Source of the DNA: Pristionchus mayeri
Lineage: Eukaryota > Nematoda > Chromadorea > Rhabditida > Neodiplogasteridae
Length of the DNA stretch: 64,000 bases
NCBI GenBank assembly: GCA_036245805.1
Contig: BTRK01000006.1
Span: 744,001-808,000, forward strand
Direction of reading: 5' to 3'
Shown here: positions 12,875-25,745 of the stretch, piece by piece
How positions within the stretch are numbered: position 1 is the first letter of the stretch
How the letters are laid out: each line of letters begins with the position of its first letter
Made by a program: the position numbers and the translations under genes
Notes under the pieces: model-generated
Told to the model about the DNA's origin: nothing
Seen by the model: only the letters and a program-made list of their open reading frames with translations
Databases searched by the model: none

Positions 12875-12967
12875 GAATGTATGACTCTCAGAGAGGTTAC
12901 TATAGTTTCGGTACCTATCGCGAACTGACTTTTTTCAGAACAGAAGAAATGATGACTACGTGATGTG
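12875..12967 (+). pseudogene. Second copy of the membrane-protein terminal exon
   Basis: This stretch repeats 12642-12730 with few differences (both contain GACTCTCAGAGAGGTTACT and CGCGAACTGACTTTTTT), about 240 bp downstream and after an AATAAA. Read through, both copies stay open to the same TGA. Read with the 42-nt intron, they end ERKK and EQKK. It may be an unused duplicate or an alternative last exon. Confidence 0.6.
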
Positions 12968-13473
12968 CAAGTAGTACCTAGATAATTATTGAATTGATAT
13001 CGGTATCTCGCAGAAGGAGAGGTCTTTCAGCAAAGAGAGAAATGAGACGCGTGATCTATTGAAAATAGTGGGGCACAAGAAATGCTAGATGAAATGCAAT
13101 ATGAATGCCGCCAAAAGAAATAGCGAAACGCGTAGTTGTGGAGGTGGATCGAAATATCATTTGGGTTTCTAAGGCATGATTTGTATGTGCTCAGTTGTCG
13201 TAACTTGAGAATTATAGAAATGAATGAGCGAGAGAGGCATAGAGCCGGAAATTATGCTCAAGAAATAATGATTAAGAACTACCTAGAAGAACAAACGATA
13301 TCAAAAAACTTAGAGAGCTAGTGAGTTCCGGTCCCTGGACACTTTGTTCAAGTTAGGAGGGACTGACGGTTAAAAAAAAGGACCTGTCATCCAGAAATGT
13401 AGTAAAACGAGTTCATTTGGTATCAAAGAGTGTGGATTAGAGACAATTTTCACAGATGTTGGATATCCATTGC
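12968..13473. other. Spacer before the inverted repeat
   Basis: Between the duplicated exon and the start of the left arm. It has one short open frame (13136-13321) without recognisable features. I see no gene. Confidence 0.5.
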
Positions 13474-13717
13474 TGAGTTGTCAATAATCTGTTTATCATA
13501 TACGATTGGGTTTTTGTATATCATTATGAGCATTGTTTTTCTTCTTTATTTTGGCCATTTCGGCACTCATTCGTCAACGATCGACTGAGACGTCGATTGG
13601 CTGAAAGTTTGCATGATTATGAGCAATACAATATGTGCACCTTTGTAACGTTAAATGACAAAATATTCATTTTTCGAATTGCTAACTTTCAACCAAACTA
13701 TGTATTGTCACTGTCAT

Positions 13718-16700
13718 TCAAAATGTCACTGTCATTACCTCGGTGTTAGTTTGCTCGGACGGAGTCATCGGAGTCTTCGGGATCGAATTTTTCTTGTACG
13801 TTGGGGAATTTCGAGGAGAAGGAGTGCCTGCTTTCCTTTTGGTTTCGAAGCGCGAACGACGACGAATTCGTTTCTTTTTCTTCTTTGCAGCCAATTTCTC
13901 CATTATCCTGCAGATCAAAGCAATGTTAAAATGTGTGAAATTTGGGCTGTACCTTTACACAATTGCAATTTTTTAATGCAAAGGGATACATGAAGGGAGT
14001 GACTTCTAACAAAAAGCTAGAAAAATTGAAAGAAACTCACAATTGATGCGGCCAAACATGTGTGGTAACTCGAATCAAGATTGTGCCAATAATGATGACA
14101 ATCAGTATAAGAATCAGAGTGACGATGATAAATGATTGCCAGATTTTGGCATCCGCTTGATTTAGAGCCACTTTCTCTTCTGAAAAAAGTGAATATGTGT
14201 TGACCAAATAGAAAAGTGCTGACTTGTGCACATTGCTTGGAAATTGTAGCCCATAGTTTTATTATCGGTAGCAATGCTACCAGCCTTGCAGAACAGTTTA
14301 TTGACCCCTTTGAATTCGGTCCATTTTTCAGTATCACTGTTTCGGAACCTAGAAATAGTTTGTGAACAACAATAACAATTCAATAATTACCAAAAATTTC
14401 GCATTTTCTCGCAGTGAAAATACTTGACATTCTTGGCATTTCCTGTGCCCTCCATTTCTAGGAAATACTGAAAGTTATTGTGTTTTGCATTTTTTTCTAA
14501 TGAAAAGTACTTCATCACAATCTTCATTATTTTGCTCGGCGCACGACGGAAAAATTTTATCAAGGGAGCAGCCGCCTTCAATTTAAATAATATAATGTAA
14601 ATTTATAATTAGTATTTCCGCAAGGTACGCTTTAATCCCGCTTACCCCCATGACAGTATGCATTGCTTCCTTTGGGAACTATTACATCCACTCCGTCGTC
14701 ATGTCTTTTGGCTGTCCATTTCCCATCTATTTCACATTCAAGCTTTTTTATTTGAACCTGCGAAATTGTCAATTAAGATGTCTAGTTGTGTAACCTCAAT
14801 ACCGATGCTCCATTTTCATCATCATAAAACATCTTTTTACTGCATTCAAAAACATCGTTCGGCAACTGGGAAGTTTTCAATTTGATGCTATCCTCGAACG
14901 GGGTAAACCTGTTCACACGCTGTGTCGTTCTGGTTTCTGCATTTACTGTCCAAGGGATTCATTAATTTGCATACACCTTAAAATAGCATTTACAATGTTA
15001 CAATATTTTTAGTGGAAAAATAACTCACTTTCACATTGTAAACCATCTCCAGTGTCAAATTTGCCATCATATGAATCCCATCTTGTTATCTCCGCCTCTT
15101 TCGCAATGCACGTAAGAGAAGTGCCGTTTTTCTTTATTTTTCCATATTTCGTGGTATCGTTGTAGACTACTCTACTGTGAATCCCGCACTAAATTGCGAA
15201 ATTTTTTCTCCGTGTAAGCTCGTAAAACAAACGGTGAATGTGGCGCATTCATCATATTTCGTAGAATTCCAAAATCTGGCTGTCGAATTCGCATGACAAC
15301 TTGGGCAAGGATTCTCGCAAAAGGCACACTCTGAAATATATACGAAGGCATATCGAGTTTAGGTTAGGGGGGCAAGAAGTTCCTCGTCTTTTACTGGTGT
15401 GTTGGGTTAGAGGAAAAACATTAAAAGACTTCTTGCAGATCCGAGGATAATCGACATGTAATATCTTTTGTCTATTTTTCACGTACTTCTACGGATGCAT
15501 CTGATGTTCGTCGGTTGGATTCCATTCTCTCCAACTTTAGTCGTATTGTACTCGAATTTTTCCGCATCGCATTTAGCCCAATCAACATCGATCCAATTTC
15601 CGCTAATTTTCAATCTGAAAATTAGCATTTAAACTTGGCTAAGTATTGCAAAACTCACTGCAAAGAAGAACTAGGATCAGGACAGCTCAATAACGAACAG
15701 TTGGAAGGCTGAATTGTCGTTTTTTGAGATAAAAAATAGAAATGTTTATACTCACCTTATGGCAAACTTCGACATTTCCATCGCACAACGATCGATAGTA
15801 GAATTTGTTGATATTCTTTCGAATACATCGAAATCGGTTCGGGAAATTGTCATTAGCAGTGCTTCCTTCAACTTTGAAACGATAATTTTCGCAGATTACT
15901 TTAGGGGCATCGACCCATGGATCAGTAGCTCTGAACATCACAATGACACTGAGGAGTTGCACATTTTACTCACTTTTCACCGTACCTAACTTGCAATCGT
16001 TGCGTTGTCTCAGAGCACTTTAAGGAGTTATCGGATTCTAGTATCGGCTGCAAAATTAAAAACTCATTTAATAAAATATATAATAATATAACAAAATATA
16101 GCTCACATCTTCACATTCGTTTTCCTCTCCACAATCAGCGTAGGAGTACGCATCAATGTGACAACCATCATGGCAATAGACTGTGGTGTCTGATATTTGT
16201 ACTACTTTATCTTTAATGGTAGTCCTCCAAAAGCCATCATTGTTGTCGCAAAAAATGTCGTCAATCTAAATATTGATTGATAAACACAGAGGAGCAACAA
16301 AGCAACGAACATCTACCGATTCTAGCTGGTCGGTGTAGAAATATTTCTTCTTGCAGTCGTCTCTTGTATACTTCACAAAATCGTTCAAGATCACCTGATA
16401 CGAAAAAAAACAAATATTATTTAAAATGCAGTAGGTTAACCAGTGAACAATGAGCATCATTAGTATTGCATTCAGAGACAATTTTTGACTTCTTAGTGCA
16501 TAACACTGAAATTATATGTGATCGATTTATGACATTCCGTTTCTTTCCAGCTCTTGGCCTCTAGGTTTTATGAGAAATTCGTAATCGTAAGCGTAATAAT
16601 TATTGACTCACTGGCACAATTCATGTTCGCCTTAAAATCCGTATTTTCGGAAGTCCATGTAGCCACTTGATCTTCGACTGATTTGCATTCAAAATTTACA

Positions 16701-19700
16701 TCCGTCAGATGTTTTTCCTGATCCGACAGGATAGTAGTTTGAGTATCCTTACCACACTGAAACATCATAGAACAAATTTCTATTTTAGAGGGAACGTTTT
16801 TCAGCGTTAAGGGAAGCGGTCGACATGCCTCGTTTTAAAGCAATATTTGTAGAAAACTCGTAAAATATTGTTTCAATGAACTCAAATAATAAACTCACAC
16901 TGAAAGTCGAGCATTGGTCCCATTTTTTCGATTCGACGAAGCTATTCTTGAAATTTCCATCAGTTTTGCAGTTTGTACAAGGATTTGTGCAGAATGCGCA
17001 TTCTTCATGGAATTCATTATATTTACGTTTTTTTGGTTTAAACTCACTCTTTCGAATGCATCGTATTCCCGCAGGATTTGCTACATTTTTATCAGTTTTG
17101 CCATCCTTGTAGTAAAATTTGTCCGAGTTGCATCTGTCTATTTTCACGTGTTTCCAGTCTTCCATTGGCAATAGTTTCATTCTGTTAAATATTATTTTAA
17201 ATTAATTGAGATTATTTTGAATTAATTAAGATTGGACAGTCAGAAAGAAAGAAATACGAGACTCACTGCAGCTCCCAGTCTGATTTGCACACTGATGCAT
17301 CACATGTCGTTGCCTGAAAATGCATGTATTGATTCACCAATTTCATCCTTCTCACTTTGTCGCACGAAATGGGGTGTTTCGATTGGTAATCTTTGCAATC
17401 ATCCTTATCGAAGTATGCATCGATATTCTTGTGAATACACCTAATCTTGAGTATTACATCTTGCAAATTGTTATCATTCTTGAATATTTTGAACTTGTTG
17501 TCAACACACGATATGCTTTCAACATCCTTCCATTGTGAAGGGCTTCAAAAATTTGAATGGGATTTAAACTGCAAAACAATTCAGCTCACTTTTTTGTGGC
17601 GATTTCGGCTTGCAATCCAAATTCAGGTGAAGAACAAGCTACTTTAACTCCTGATAAATTAGGCTGAAATTATCCCATCAAAGCGTATTTTGTATACTGA
17701 GGAGATATGCGTCCCACCTGTTCGCATGCTTCCTTTTTACTGTCGCACTGCACAGGCTTGTAGTATTCTCCGATATCGCATCCGTCATGGCAAACAACTT
17801 TACTGTTGGGCGGCACATCTTTTATTTCCTTCGCAGACCAAGTTCCTTTGTCGAATTTGCACTCCAGATTAGATATTGCAATCTTGAAAAATTTATTTGT
17901 ATAGATTCGTAGAAAATGATTCAATTATCATGCTGACCAATTTGTCATTGTCGACATAGTGCAATTTTCTATTGTCTCCGCACGCAATCGGTTTTTCGTC
18001 TTTGAACGTGACCTGTTATTTAACAATATTAGCCAAGATTATCGCTGTTGAGACAATACTAGTATAACACAATATGGAATTTCTAAAAAAATGAATTCCA
18101 ACCGGTTTACAGTGCGTATCTCCTTTAGTACAACCGTTACTCAGAGTATTTTGAAGTGTACATAAATCTGAATTGCGCCGTTGCTTCCACTATCATTAAT
18201 CTCCAATATTAGGCGAAAACATTTTACACAATATCACACTATAGGCATGATTCATATCTCGTAGCTTAGAAGAATAAAAAATATATCTGTCGATACTAAA
18301 ATCAATACCTATATATAAAGCGCAGGTTCCGTCCGTGTGTCCGGATTGCGAAATAGGTAGGAGAGGGATGGATTACGTTAGGAAGGCATCGGTCCACTAC
18401 CGTATACCAATCAATAATTAGCATTTGGACAACTACAGTATACCAATCGATAATTTGCCATGGGTCACCTCTTATTCCGTGGGTCAGATTTATGATTTTG
18501 ACCTTTGATCTTTGAATTACAGTATACCAATCAATAATTAGCATTGGGTCAACTACCGTATACCAATCGATAATTAGCCATGGGTCATCTCTTATTCCGT
18601 GGGTCAGATTTATGATTTTTACCTTTGATCTTTGAATTACCGTATACCAATCAATAATTAGCATTGGGTCAACTACCGTATACCAATCGATAATTAGCCA
18701 TGGGTCATCTCTTATTCCGTGGGTCAGATTTATGATTTTTACCTTTGATCTTTGAATTACCGTATACCAATCAATAATTAGCATTGGGTCAACTGCCGTA
18801 TACCAATCGATAATTAGCCATGGGTCACCTCTTATTCCGTGGGTCAGATTTATGATTTTGACATTTGATCTTTGAATTACCGTATACCAATCGATAATTA
18901 GCATTGGGGCAACTACCGTATATCAATCGATAATCAGCCATGGGTCACCTCTTATTCCGTGGGTCAGATTTATGATTTTGATCTTTGATCTTTGAATTAC
19001 CGTATACCAATCAATAATTAGCATTGGGCAACTACCGTATATCAATCGATAATTAACTTTGGGTTACCTCTTATTCGGTGGGTCAGATTTATGATTTTGA
19101 TCTTTGATCTATGATCTAAACTATGCCAATACATAATTAACATTGGGACGACTACAGTATACCAATCGATAATTAGCTATGGGTCAAAGCTTCTAGAATG
19201 TTCCAGAAAGTTCGAAAATGATCCAAAGCTTCTAGAATGTTCCAGAAAGTTCGAAAATGATCCAAAGCTTCTAGAATGTTCCAGAAAGTTCGAAAATGAT
19301 CCAAAGCTTCTAGAATGTTCCAGAAAGTTCGAAAATGTTCCAAAGCTTCTAGAATGTTCCAGAAAGTTCGAAAATGATCCAAAGCTTCTAGAATGTTCCA
19401 GAAAGTTCGAAAATTTTCCAAAGCTTCTAGAATGTTCCAGAAAGTTCGAAACTTTTCTAAAGCTTCTAGCATGTTGATTCGAAAAAGAGAGGGGAGTAGG
19501 ATAGGAGAGGGGGGGAAGGAGAAAGGGAGAGTAGGAGAGAGGGGGAGAAAGGGAGAGGGAGAGGGAGAAAGAGAGAATGGAAAGGGAGAGAGGGAGAGAA
19601 GGAAAGAGGAGTGAGAGAAAGAGAGAGGGTAGTGGGAGAGAGGGAGAGGGAGAGGTGGAGAGAGAGAGATAGATAGAGGGAGAGGTGGATAGAGGGAGAG

Positions 19701-22700
19701 AGAGGTTGAGGGATAGAGAGATGGAGAGAGGGAGAGGTGGAGAAAGGGAGAGAGAATTTAGAGGGAGAGAGAGACGGAGAGGGGGAGAGGAAGAGAGAGG
19801 GAGAAAGGGAGAGAGGAAGAGAAGGGGAGAGATGGAGAGAAGGAGAGGAAGGGGGATAGGAATTGAGAGGGAGAGGTTAGAGGGTGAGGAAATTGGAGAG
19901 GGAGAGGTTAGAGGATGATAGAGTTGGAGAGGGAGAGGTTTGAGGGTGAGGGATTTGGAGATGTTAGAGGGAGAGGGAGTGAGATTGTTTGAGAGGGAGG
20001 GTTAGAGAGGGAGAGAGAGAGTTGGAGAAATAGGGAGAGGGAGATAATGAAAGAGAGGGATGGAGCGTGGGAGAGAGGGAGGGAGAAACGTTAATGGAGT
20101 ATGAGAGAGAGATTTTGCATCCGAAATAAATAAGACGAGGCTAAGAAGACATCCCGGAGAACGCCAGTCGATAGCGCGCGCCGAGGCGCGCGCTATCGGC
20201 TGGTTCTCCCTATAATATTCTTTGTACTCATACTTTATTCATCGATATGCTGTTACCCTACGTTAATTATTTGTCACTCGTTACATTCATGAGCGTAGGT
20301 GCACATAATCAGCTGCTTTCCAGGGACCCACTTTGGCATATCAAATCGTTCTTCGTTTTGATCACTGTCACTTCATCGTTCGCATTCCAAATGGCAGTTT
20401 CTGTAGTGTCTCCTTTCACGCTCACGCATGTTAGGCTAGATGGATTGATGTTTTTCGGAACGGAATTCGGATTGATAACAGCCCGAGTATTAGGACCACA
20501 CTGAAAAGATTGCATTTGTTGGGTGGCGTGAAGCCAGGTTAGTTTTAGTCGAGATCATAATGTTGTTGGCTTCTGAAGACAGATCAAGTTCAAGCTCTAG
20601 CTATTCGCGTCTCTTATGGTATATATCATCTGCATTCGCATGTGTCGTGCTCTCTTTCAATGTTATGCCTTCTTCTCCCGTGTACTTCCCTAACATAAAG
20701 TCGCTACTAGTCGACTAAAAATACGGTACGCTTGAGTAACTATGTTAGATATGCTAAGGATAGTTCAGCAGATGTAAAGTGGTGCTAAGTTTTCCTAGCT
20801 AGATAATCAATGTGTATTTTTTCGATATAGATTGTCTTAAATGTAACAACATAGTTTTTAAAATAATACGTTGAAGGTCGAGCATTGGTCCCATTTTGTC
20901 GATGCGACGAAACTGTTCTTGAACTTTTCATTATCCTTGCAATTTGTACAGGGAGATGTGCAGAATGCGCATTCTTAATGGAATGTATGATATTTGCATA
21001 TTACATTTCAACTCACTCTTTCGTATGCATCTTATTCCTTCAGGATTCGCTATATCTTTATTAGTTGTTCCTTCCTTGTAATAAAATTTGTCCGAATTGC
21101 ATATGGCTGATGTCACGTGTTTCCAGTCGTCCGTTGTCGATAGTTTAATTCTGTTAATTAATATTGAGAATTAATTAAAATTGATCGAACAGGAACGTAG
21201 AAATACAATACTCACTGTAACTCCCCGCCTGTTTTAGCGCACGATAACGCACCACATATTTCTGGCTTAAAATATTATGTATCCATCAAAATTGTTTATA
21301 ATTCTTACCGGTGTGCACGAAATTGGATATTTCGATTGGTAATCTTCGCAATCATCCTTATCGAAGAATGCATCGATATTCTTGTGAATACACCTAATCT
21401 TGAGTAGAATATCCTCCGGTATTTCTTTATTATTCTCGAAAATTCTAAATTTGTTGTCAACACACGAAATACGGTCAACATTCTTCCATTGTGCGGCACT
21501 TCTAAATTGGATATGCTATGTGACTTTCAGAACAATTTTAACTTACTCTTTTGTGACGATTTCGGCTTGCAATCCGAAATCTGGAGGAGAACAAGTTAGG
21601 TCATTTCCCCAGAAACTAGGCTGAAATTGTTTGATTCTCATACATTATTCTGTAAACTTTGATCTTCCTCCCACTTTTTCACATTTCTCCTTTTCATTGA
21701 CGCACTTCACAGGTTTGTAGTATTCTTCGATACTGCATCCGTCATGGCAAACAACTTTACTATTTGGAGGGAAATCTTTTATTTCCTTCGCAGACCATCT
21801 TCCGTTGACAAAATTGCACTCCAGATTAGATATTTCAATCTTAAAAACAATTTATAAACAATTGCAAAATGATTCAATTATTATTCTGACCAATTTGTCA
21901 TTGTCGACATAGTGTAATTTTCTATTGTAGTCACACTTGATCGGTCTTTCGTCGTTGAACGTTACCTGTTATATTGCATTACTGAATTAAGAGTTTGATA
22001 TTATTGCAATATAAAAGATGAATCGTGAAAATAAATCCAACCGGTTCACAATGCGTATCTCCCGGAATGCAACCGTTACTCAGTGCATTTTGAATAGTGC
22101 AAAAATCTGAATAGGGTCATAATTGTTTAACATTCGCATGAATCGAGTAAGTCATTCAGTATCATAGAACACTAGGATAATTATTCATCACTCATTAATT
22201 TTACGTGCGTAAATAAAATAAATATTCAATTCTAGAAACTCACTTTCACATTCCACATTCTTCTTCGTTTCGATCTCTGCCGTTTCATCGTTCAGCGTCC
22301 AGAATGTAGTTTCTCCTTCCACCCTCGCGCACGTTAGCATTGTATCATGGAATTTTCTATCATTGAAAACAGTCCGAGCGCCAGTACCACACTGAAAATA
22401 TAACTATATATACCAGAAGCATGTTCTAAGGCCAACCGAGAATGTAGAGGATTGGTTCCATTTGGTGGATTGTGAGAAAACAGATTTTATACATTTAGGA
22501 CAGGGATTTTCGCATTGAGTGTTTTCTAAAAAAATATAACGGAGACTTTATAATGAAAATGATTTTAAAATTGTGGCAAAACCGTACTCTGAATCGCACA
22601 TTTGAGTTTCACACTAGTGCCATTTTCACCGCCACTATCAACAATCTTCGTTCCGTCTATGAAATTGCCTTCGAATTTCCACGAGTCGCATCTTGCCGTG

Positions 22701-25700
22701 TCCACTTCATTCCAATCATCGTTGTCGCGTACCTTCATACTGCAATATTGCAGAGCTTATTCGACATGCATCACGAATTATAAATATAAATGCCAACGGG
22801 TAATCCATTCAGTTATGATACCGAAGGCAACCTCACATCAGCTTATAAGAATCAGTTCATCTTATTTTTGAGCAATCTCCGAGGGGCTGCAAATTTCCGA
22901 ATTTACAGCGAGTACTTCGAAATTTTAAAATTAATATTTAGTGTTTTTAGTTTTTAAGAATACTTATTAATATCCGAGTTTCTAATGATAATAAACATCA
23001 ACATTAACTGCTAACCTCAACACATATTTCATTCGTGTTTTCACATTGACTTTGAGCGGCAATTTGAGTGATGTTTATGCGAACGCATTGCATGGCGAGC
23101 ACGTAATTATCTTCCTTATCTTCCCTCGATAGCTTGCCTTTTTTGGGAACTGGTTCATAGCTGTACGATAATGCATCATCTTTATGTTTAGTGCAGTTAG
23201 CGTATTCAAATGTGTCGTTCCACGGAAGGCTAAAAAAATGCTACTATTCGATCATTAGCATGAATTACGCACACTTCATGGGGGGATTTGAGTCGTTGCA
23301 TCTTGATATGCATTCCATATCCGGGTTTGCATATTGCGTTCTGGTTTTTTTCATTATCAAGACGCGGCTGAAATCGGTCGATTGGAACGAGAGACAATTA
23401 ACATAAAAATAATATTTCAAAAGTTTACCGATACGCATTCAGTATGCGCTGGACATAAATTCGAGTAGTTATAGAAAATATCCAAACGACACTTCTTATC
23501 TTCATCTGGAACAAATATAATAATATATATGCTTGCATTACATAAATTACTGATTGTCATATGTTTGGGAATGCATTCCATCTTTGGGTCTGCGGAAAAG
23601 TGTATATATTTGTTGCCTTGCTTAGACACAAATCTTCCGGTAGTTTTATCGCATATTCTTTCATTTAACCATATTTCGTTGGCGCTGAACAAATATAATA
23701 AAGAATTCGATGCTCAGATATTATCGCTAATTTTCAATATTGATATCTTGTAATTATATTCTTTTGTAAAAAGCGAAGAATTGTATATGCAAATTTCCTC
23801 ACTAAAGGCTTCCGCTATAACAGTGATATTTTATTATATTAACGTTCGAATCGTCAATGTTAGGCTGTAAAGGTCCGGTATCACAGATTAAACATTATAA
23901 TATCTGAACCTTATAGCATTCTCGCCATTGATCTGTATTGAAGCACTCTTCAATCTTCAGATCTTCTTCGCTCGGGCACACTATAAATCACAAAAATTAC
24001 CATTTTCAAAAAAAAATTTAAAAAAAACAAAAATTACCAAACTTGTACGGAATGAGGTATAACATTGCAGCAGAGTATGTAAGAGAACAGGTTTCATTCC
24101 GTCAAAAATACTTGATAAAGTGTCGCCTAGGGTCAACGCATTTATTTACCTCTTAAAGAAGGAGTATCAGCAAAGTTAAGCTTTTGACGCTATCAAAACC
24201 ATGACCTAGCCCACCCTCCAAAGATAATAGCACTAGCTAGGAGTGTAGGCAACCATCGGTTGCTTAGCTCAGTGATAGAGTAGCCGCCATGTGATCTGGA
24301 AGTTGTGAATTTTATTCGTCTTCCGTTGCGCCGCCGAGCGTAGATAAAAAATATATAATTTGATTCCCACCAAATTTTTTTACAGATCTTCAAGATATTT
24401 GAATTCCCGCACTTCCCTGCTCTACAAGGCTCATTGGCATTCTTCAAACTAATGATAACTCACTTCAAAATAGAGATGAATGCGAAATTTTCAGAATCTT
24501 TTTTGGCTGTGCAAAGTGAGGTCATGGTTATGACAGCGTCAAAAGTGCAACTCTGCTGACACTCCTTCTTTAATATATACATATTGCATTGCCTATTCGT
24601 TAAAGCATACATAATCTTAAAACGATGTTTATTTAAGTACGTCAAATCTTGGAGGGGAGAAATCTTTCAAAATCATCGCTAAAAGCTTATACTAAATTTA
24701 ACGTTCAATCCAGCAAGCGCAATCCCGATAGGGATCTGCATGCGCAAAAAAGTGTTTTCCTCAAAATACTGCTAGTTCGATGCCTCTAGGATCCATATAT
24801 TTTTGGCAGCTTACGATTGAGTACTTAGAAAATTTTGGCATAGCTTTTCATGATCTTTCGAATGAGGTATCATACAACGCGTTGGTCAAATATCAAAAAA
24901 AATAATTTTCGAAAAAAGCGGTAACTGTAGTTCAATATTGTAAGACATGTATATTGTGCCCCTAATGAATGTACCCACCAAGTATGAACTTCGAGCGATG
25001 ATTCTTTAAAGATTTTGCTACCATTTACTGCACTCTTAGAGGCACTTTGGTTTACACCATAATTTGCATAATAATAACGTATCCATAAACGAAACCGATC
25101 GGTATTTATCTACCATAATGCAAGAGTAGTATCATTTGCAGTGAATTTTATTCTGGGCTACCCGTTCAGAAGGAAGTACTGTGCGAAGCAGAATACCAAC
25201 TCCGGTTGAGACTCGACAAATAGCTATGTATTTTGGTTTGCAAATCCCCGAAACCTACGCTTTTTCTTATTAGCTTTCGTGTTTGACGGCGAGGCTCCGT
25301 CTGCCATGAGCAGGTGTGCTCTGGCAGTCACCCGAATGTTTGATTTGGATGCGAATGTAAATTTTTTTGAGCTAAATGTTGTTTCATTTTCACACGTGTT
25401 TCGGAGTTTTCACTGTTCTTGATCGATTTACCAATATTATCAGATTTTTGAAAAACAACTTGTTGACATCATTAACTTAATTTTTTGGCATTGATCATTC
25501 AGGTCACAGTAATGACGACGCAGACAGATTACGACCCAGATCAGATGACGACCTCGACCAAGACAAAGAAACAGCATAGAGGATAGATAGATATTTTGGG
25601 CTGTTCGAATATCTTATTCATTTTCACTCCATTTTCTGTTTTTGATTGTATCACCTAAGAGTAATTCACCTTTCGGCAAGAAGCTTTGACTCGATGCTTC

Positions 25701-25745
25701 CCTCGCCATCATCATGAGAAGCAAAAGAAGAATGGATGACGTCAT
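13718..25745 (-). CDS. Gene A: modular Cys-rich type I membrane protein, mirror copy of gene B
   Basis: Start ATG at 25745 (exon 25670-25745), encoding the signal peptide MTSSILLLLLMMMAREASS. The second exon is 25259-25300. About 50 small exons follow down to 13718-13907. The ectodomain repeats a module whose exons carry: a CNSDKFYYK...RCIRK box; CAFCxxPCxxC...W(D/N)xCSTF; CGxxTR...LTC...C; CTLQNTLSNGCTKGDTHC; a W...VxCHDGC(D/N)I..YY box; and W.DV...C...IRCIHKNI. The transmembrane exon is 14041-14179 (FIIVTLILILIVIIIGTILI). The cytoplasmic tail starts MEKLAAKKKKKRIRRRSR and has several SP/TP sites. The 3' half is almost identical to gene B; the 5' half has diverged from it (for example the KKECQQSCTFDAV exon near 24550 has no obvious partner). 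I recognise no named domain. Probably a cell-surface or secreted-then-anchored protein. Confidence 0.8.
18390..19185. repeat. 120-bp minisatellite in left Helitron-like element
   Basis: About 6.5 units. Each contains two TACCGTATACCAATC copies, TAATTAGC, GGGTCA, and a TTTGATCTTTGAAT segment. Units differ by a few bases. The open frames across it are artefacts of a unit length divisible by three. Confidence 0.95.
19186..19470. promoter_or_regulatory. Array of heat-shock elements (7 x 39 bp), left arm
   Basis: Each unit holds TTCTAGAATGTTCCAGAA followed by AGTTCGAAAA: five consecutive, correctly phased alternating TTC/GAA pentamers, the binding pattern of HSF-1 trimers. Seven units are present here. 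Helitron-borne HSE arrays that make nearby genes heat-inducible are described in Caenorhabditis. Confidence 0.85.
19480..20120. repeat. Polypurine (GA-rich) low-complexity tract, left arm
   Basis: About 640 bp of degenerate GAGAGGGAGA sequence in the Helitron-like element, with its mirror at 34520-35150. Open frames here are compositional. Confidence 0.95.
24150..24205 (+). pseudogene. Inverted partial copy of a gene A exon
   Basis: AAAGAAGGAGTATCAGCAAAG through TTGACGCTATCAAAACCATGACC resembles the exon at about 24520-24575 but in the opposite orientation (that exon encodes KECQQSCTFDAVITMT on the minus strand). It lies in an intron and is antisense to gene A, so it cannot be used as an exon. 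Confidence 0.7.
24255..24330 (+). mobile_element. tRNA-derived SINE or tRNA relic
   Basis: GGTTGCTTAGCTCAGTGATAGAG matches a tRNA 5' end with a good A box. The B-box region (GTTGTGAATTTTATTCG) is degraded, so it is not a functional tRNA. Confidence 0.55.

Larger units (their letters stand above)
18302..20209 (+). mobile_element. Helitron-like non-autonomous element, left-arm copy
   Basis: Inserted in an intron of gene A. The edge was fixed by comparison with a paralogous intron (32690), where sequence beginning AGTATCGACAGAT continues without the insert. The 5' end reads TC..CTATATATAAAGCGC preceded by A. Inside lie a 120-bp minisatellite, a 39-bp HSE minisatellite and a polypurine tract. 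The 3' end is a strong hairpin (GATAGCGCGCGCC / GGCGCGCGCTATC, 20174-20198) followed by GGCTGG and T. A 5'-TC, a 3' hairpin near CTRR, A/T insertion and no target duplication are Helitron hallmarks. No Rep/helicase gene is present. Confidence 0.75.
13474..20508. repeat. Left arm of giant inverted repeat
   Basis: The reverse complement of this segment recurs at 34127-41665 with only scattered substitutions. The pairing includes exons, introns and the Helitron-like insertion. Homology stops on the outer side next to TTGTCAATAATCTG and on the inner side just after CACACTGAAA. The arm is about 7.0 kb, against 7.5 kb on the right. The difference of about 500 bp lies in two minisatellites. Confidence 0.93.

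Noticed and set aside
18302..18904. Long minus-strand open frame over the 120-bp repeat, and its mirror at 35980-36822
   Set aside because: Pure minisatellite; the unit is a multiple of three so the frame stays open. No start context, splice continuity or family signal.
18390..19470. CRISPR-like array
   Set aside because: Units abut without unique spacers and the DNA is from an animal; it is a minisatellite.
19173..19472. Open frames through the HSE repeat, and the mirror at 35159-35707
   Set aside because: 39-bp unit divisible by three; repeat artefact.
19393..19918. Charged Arg/Glu open frames in the GA-rich tract and its mirror
   Set aside because: Low-complexity DNA gives stop-free frames; not coding.
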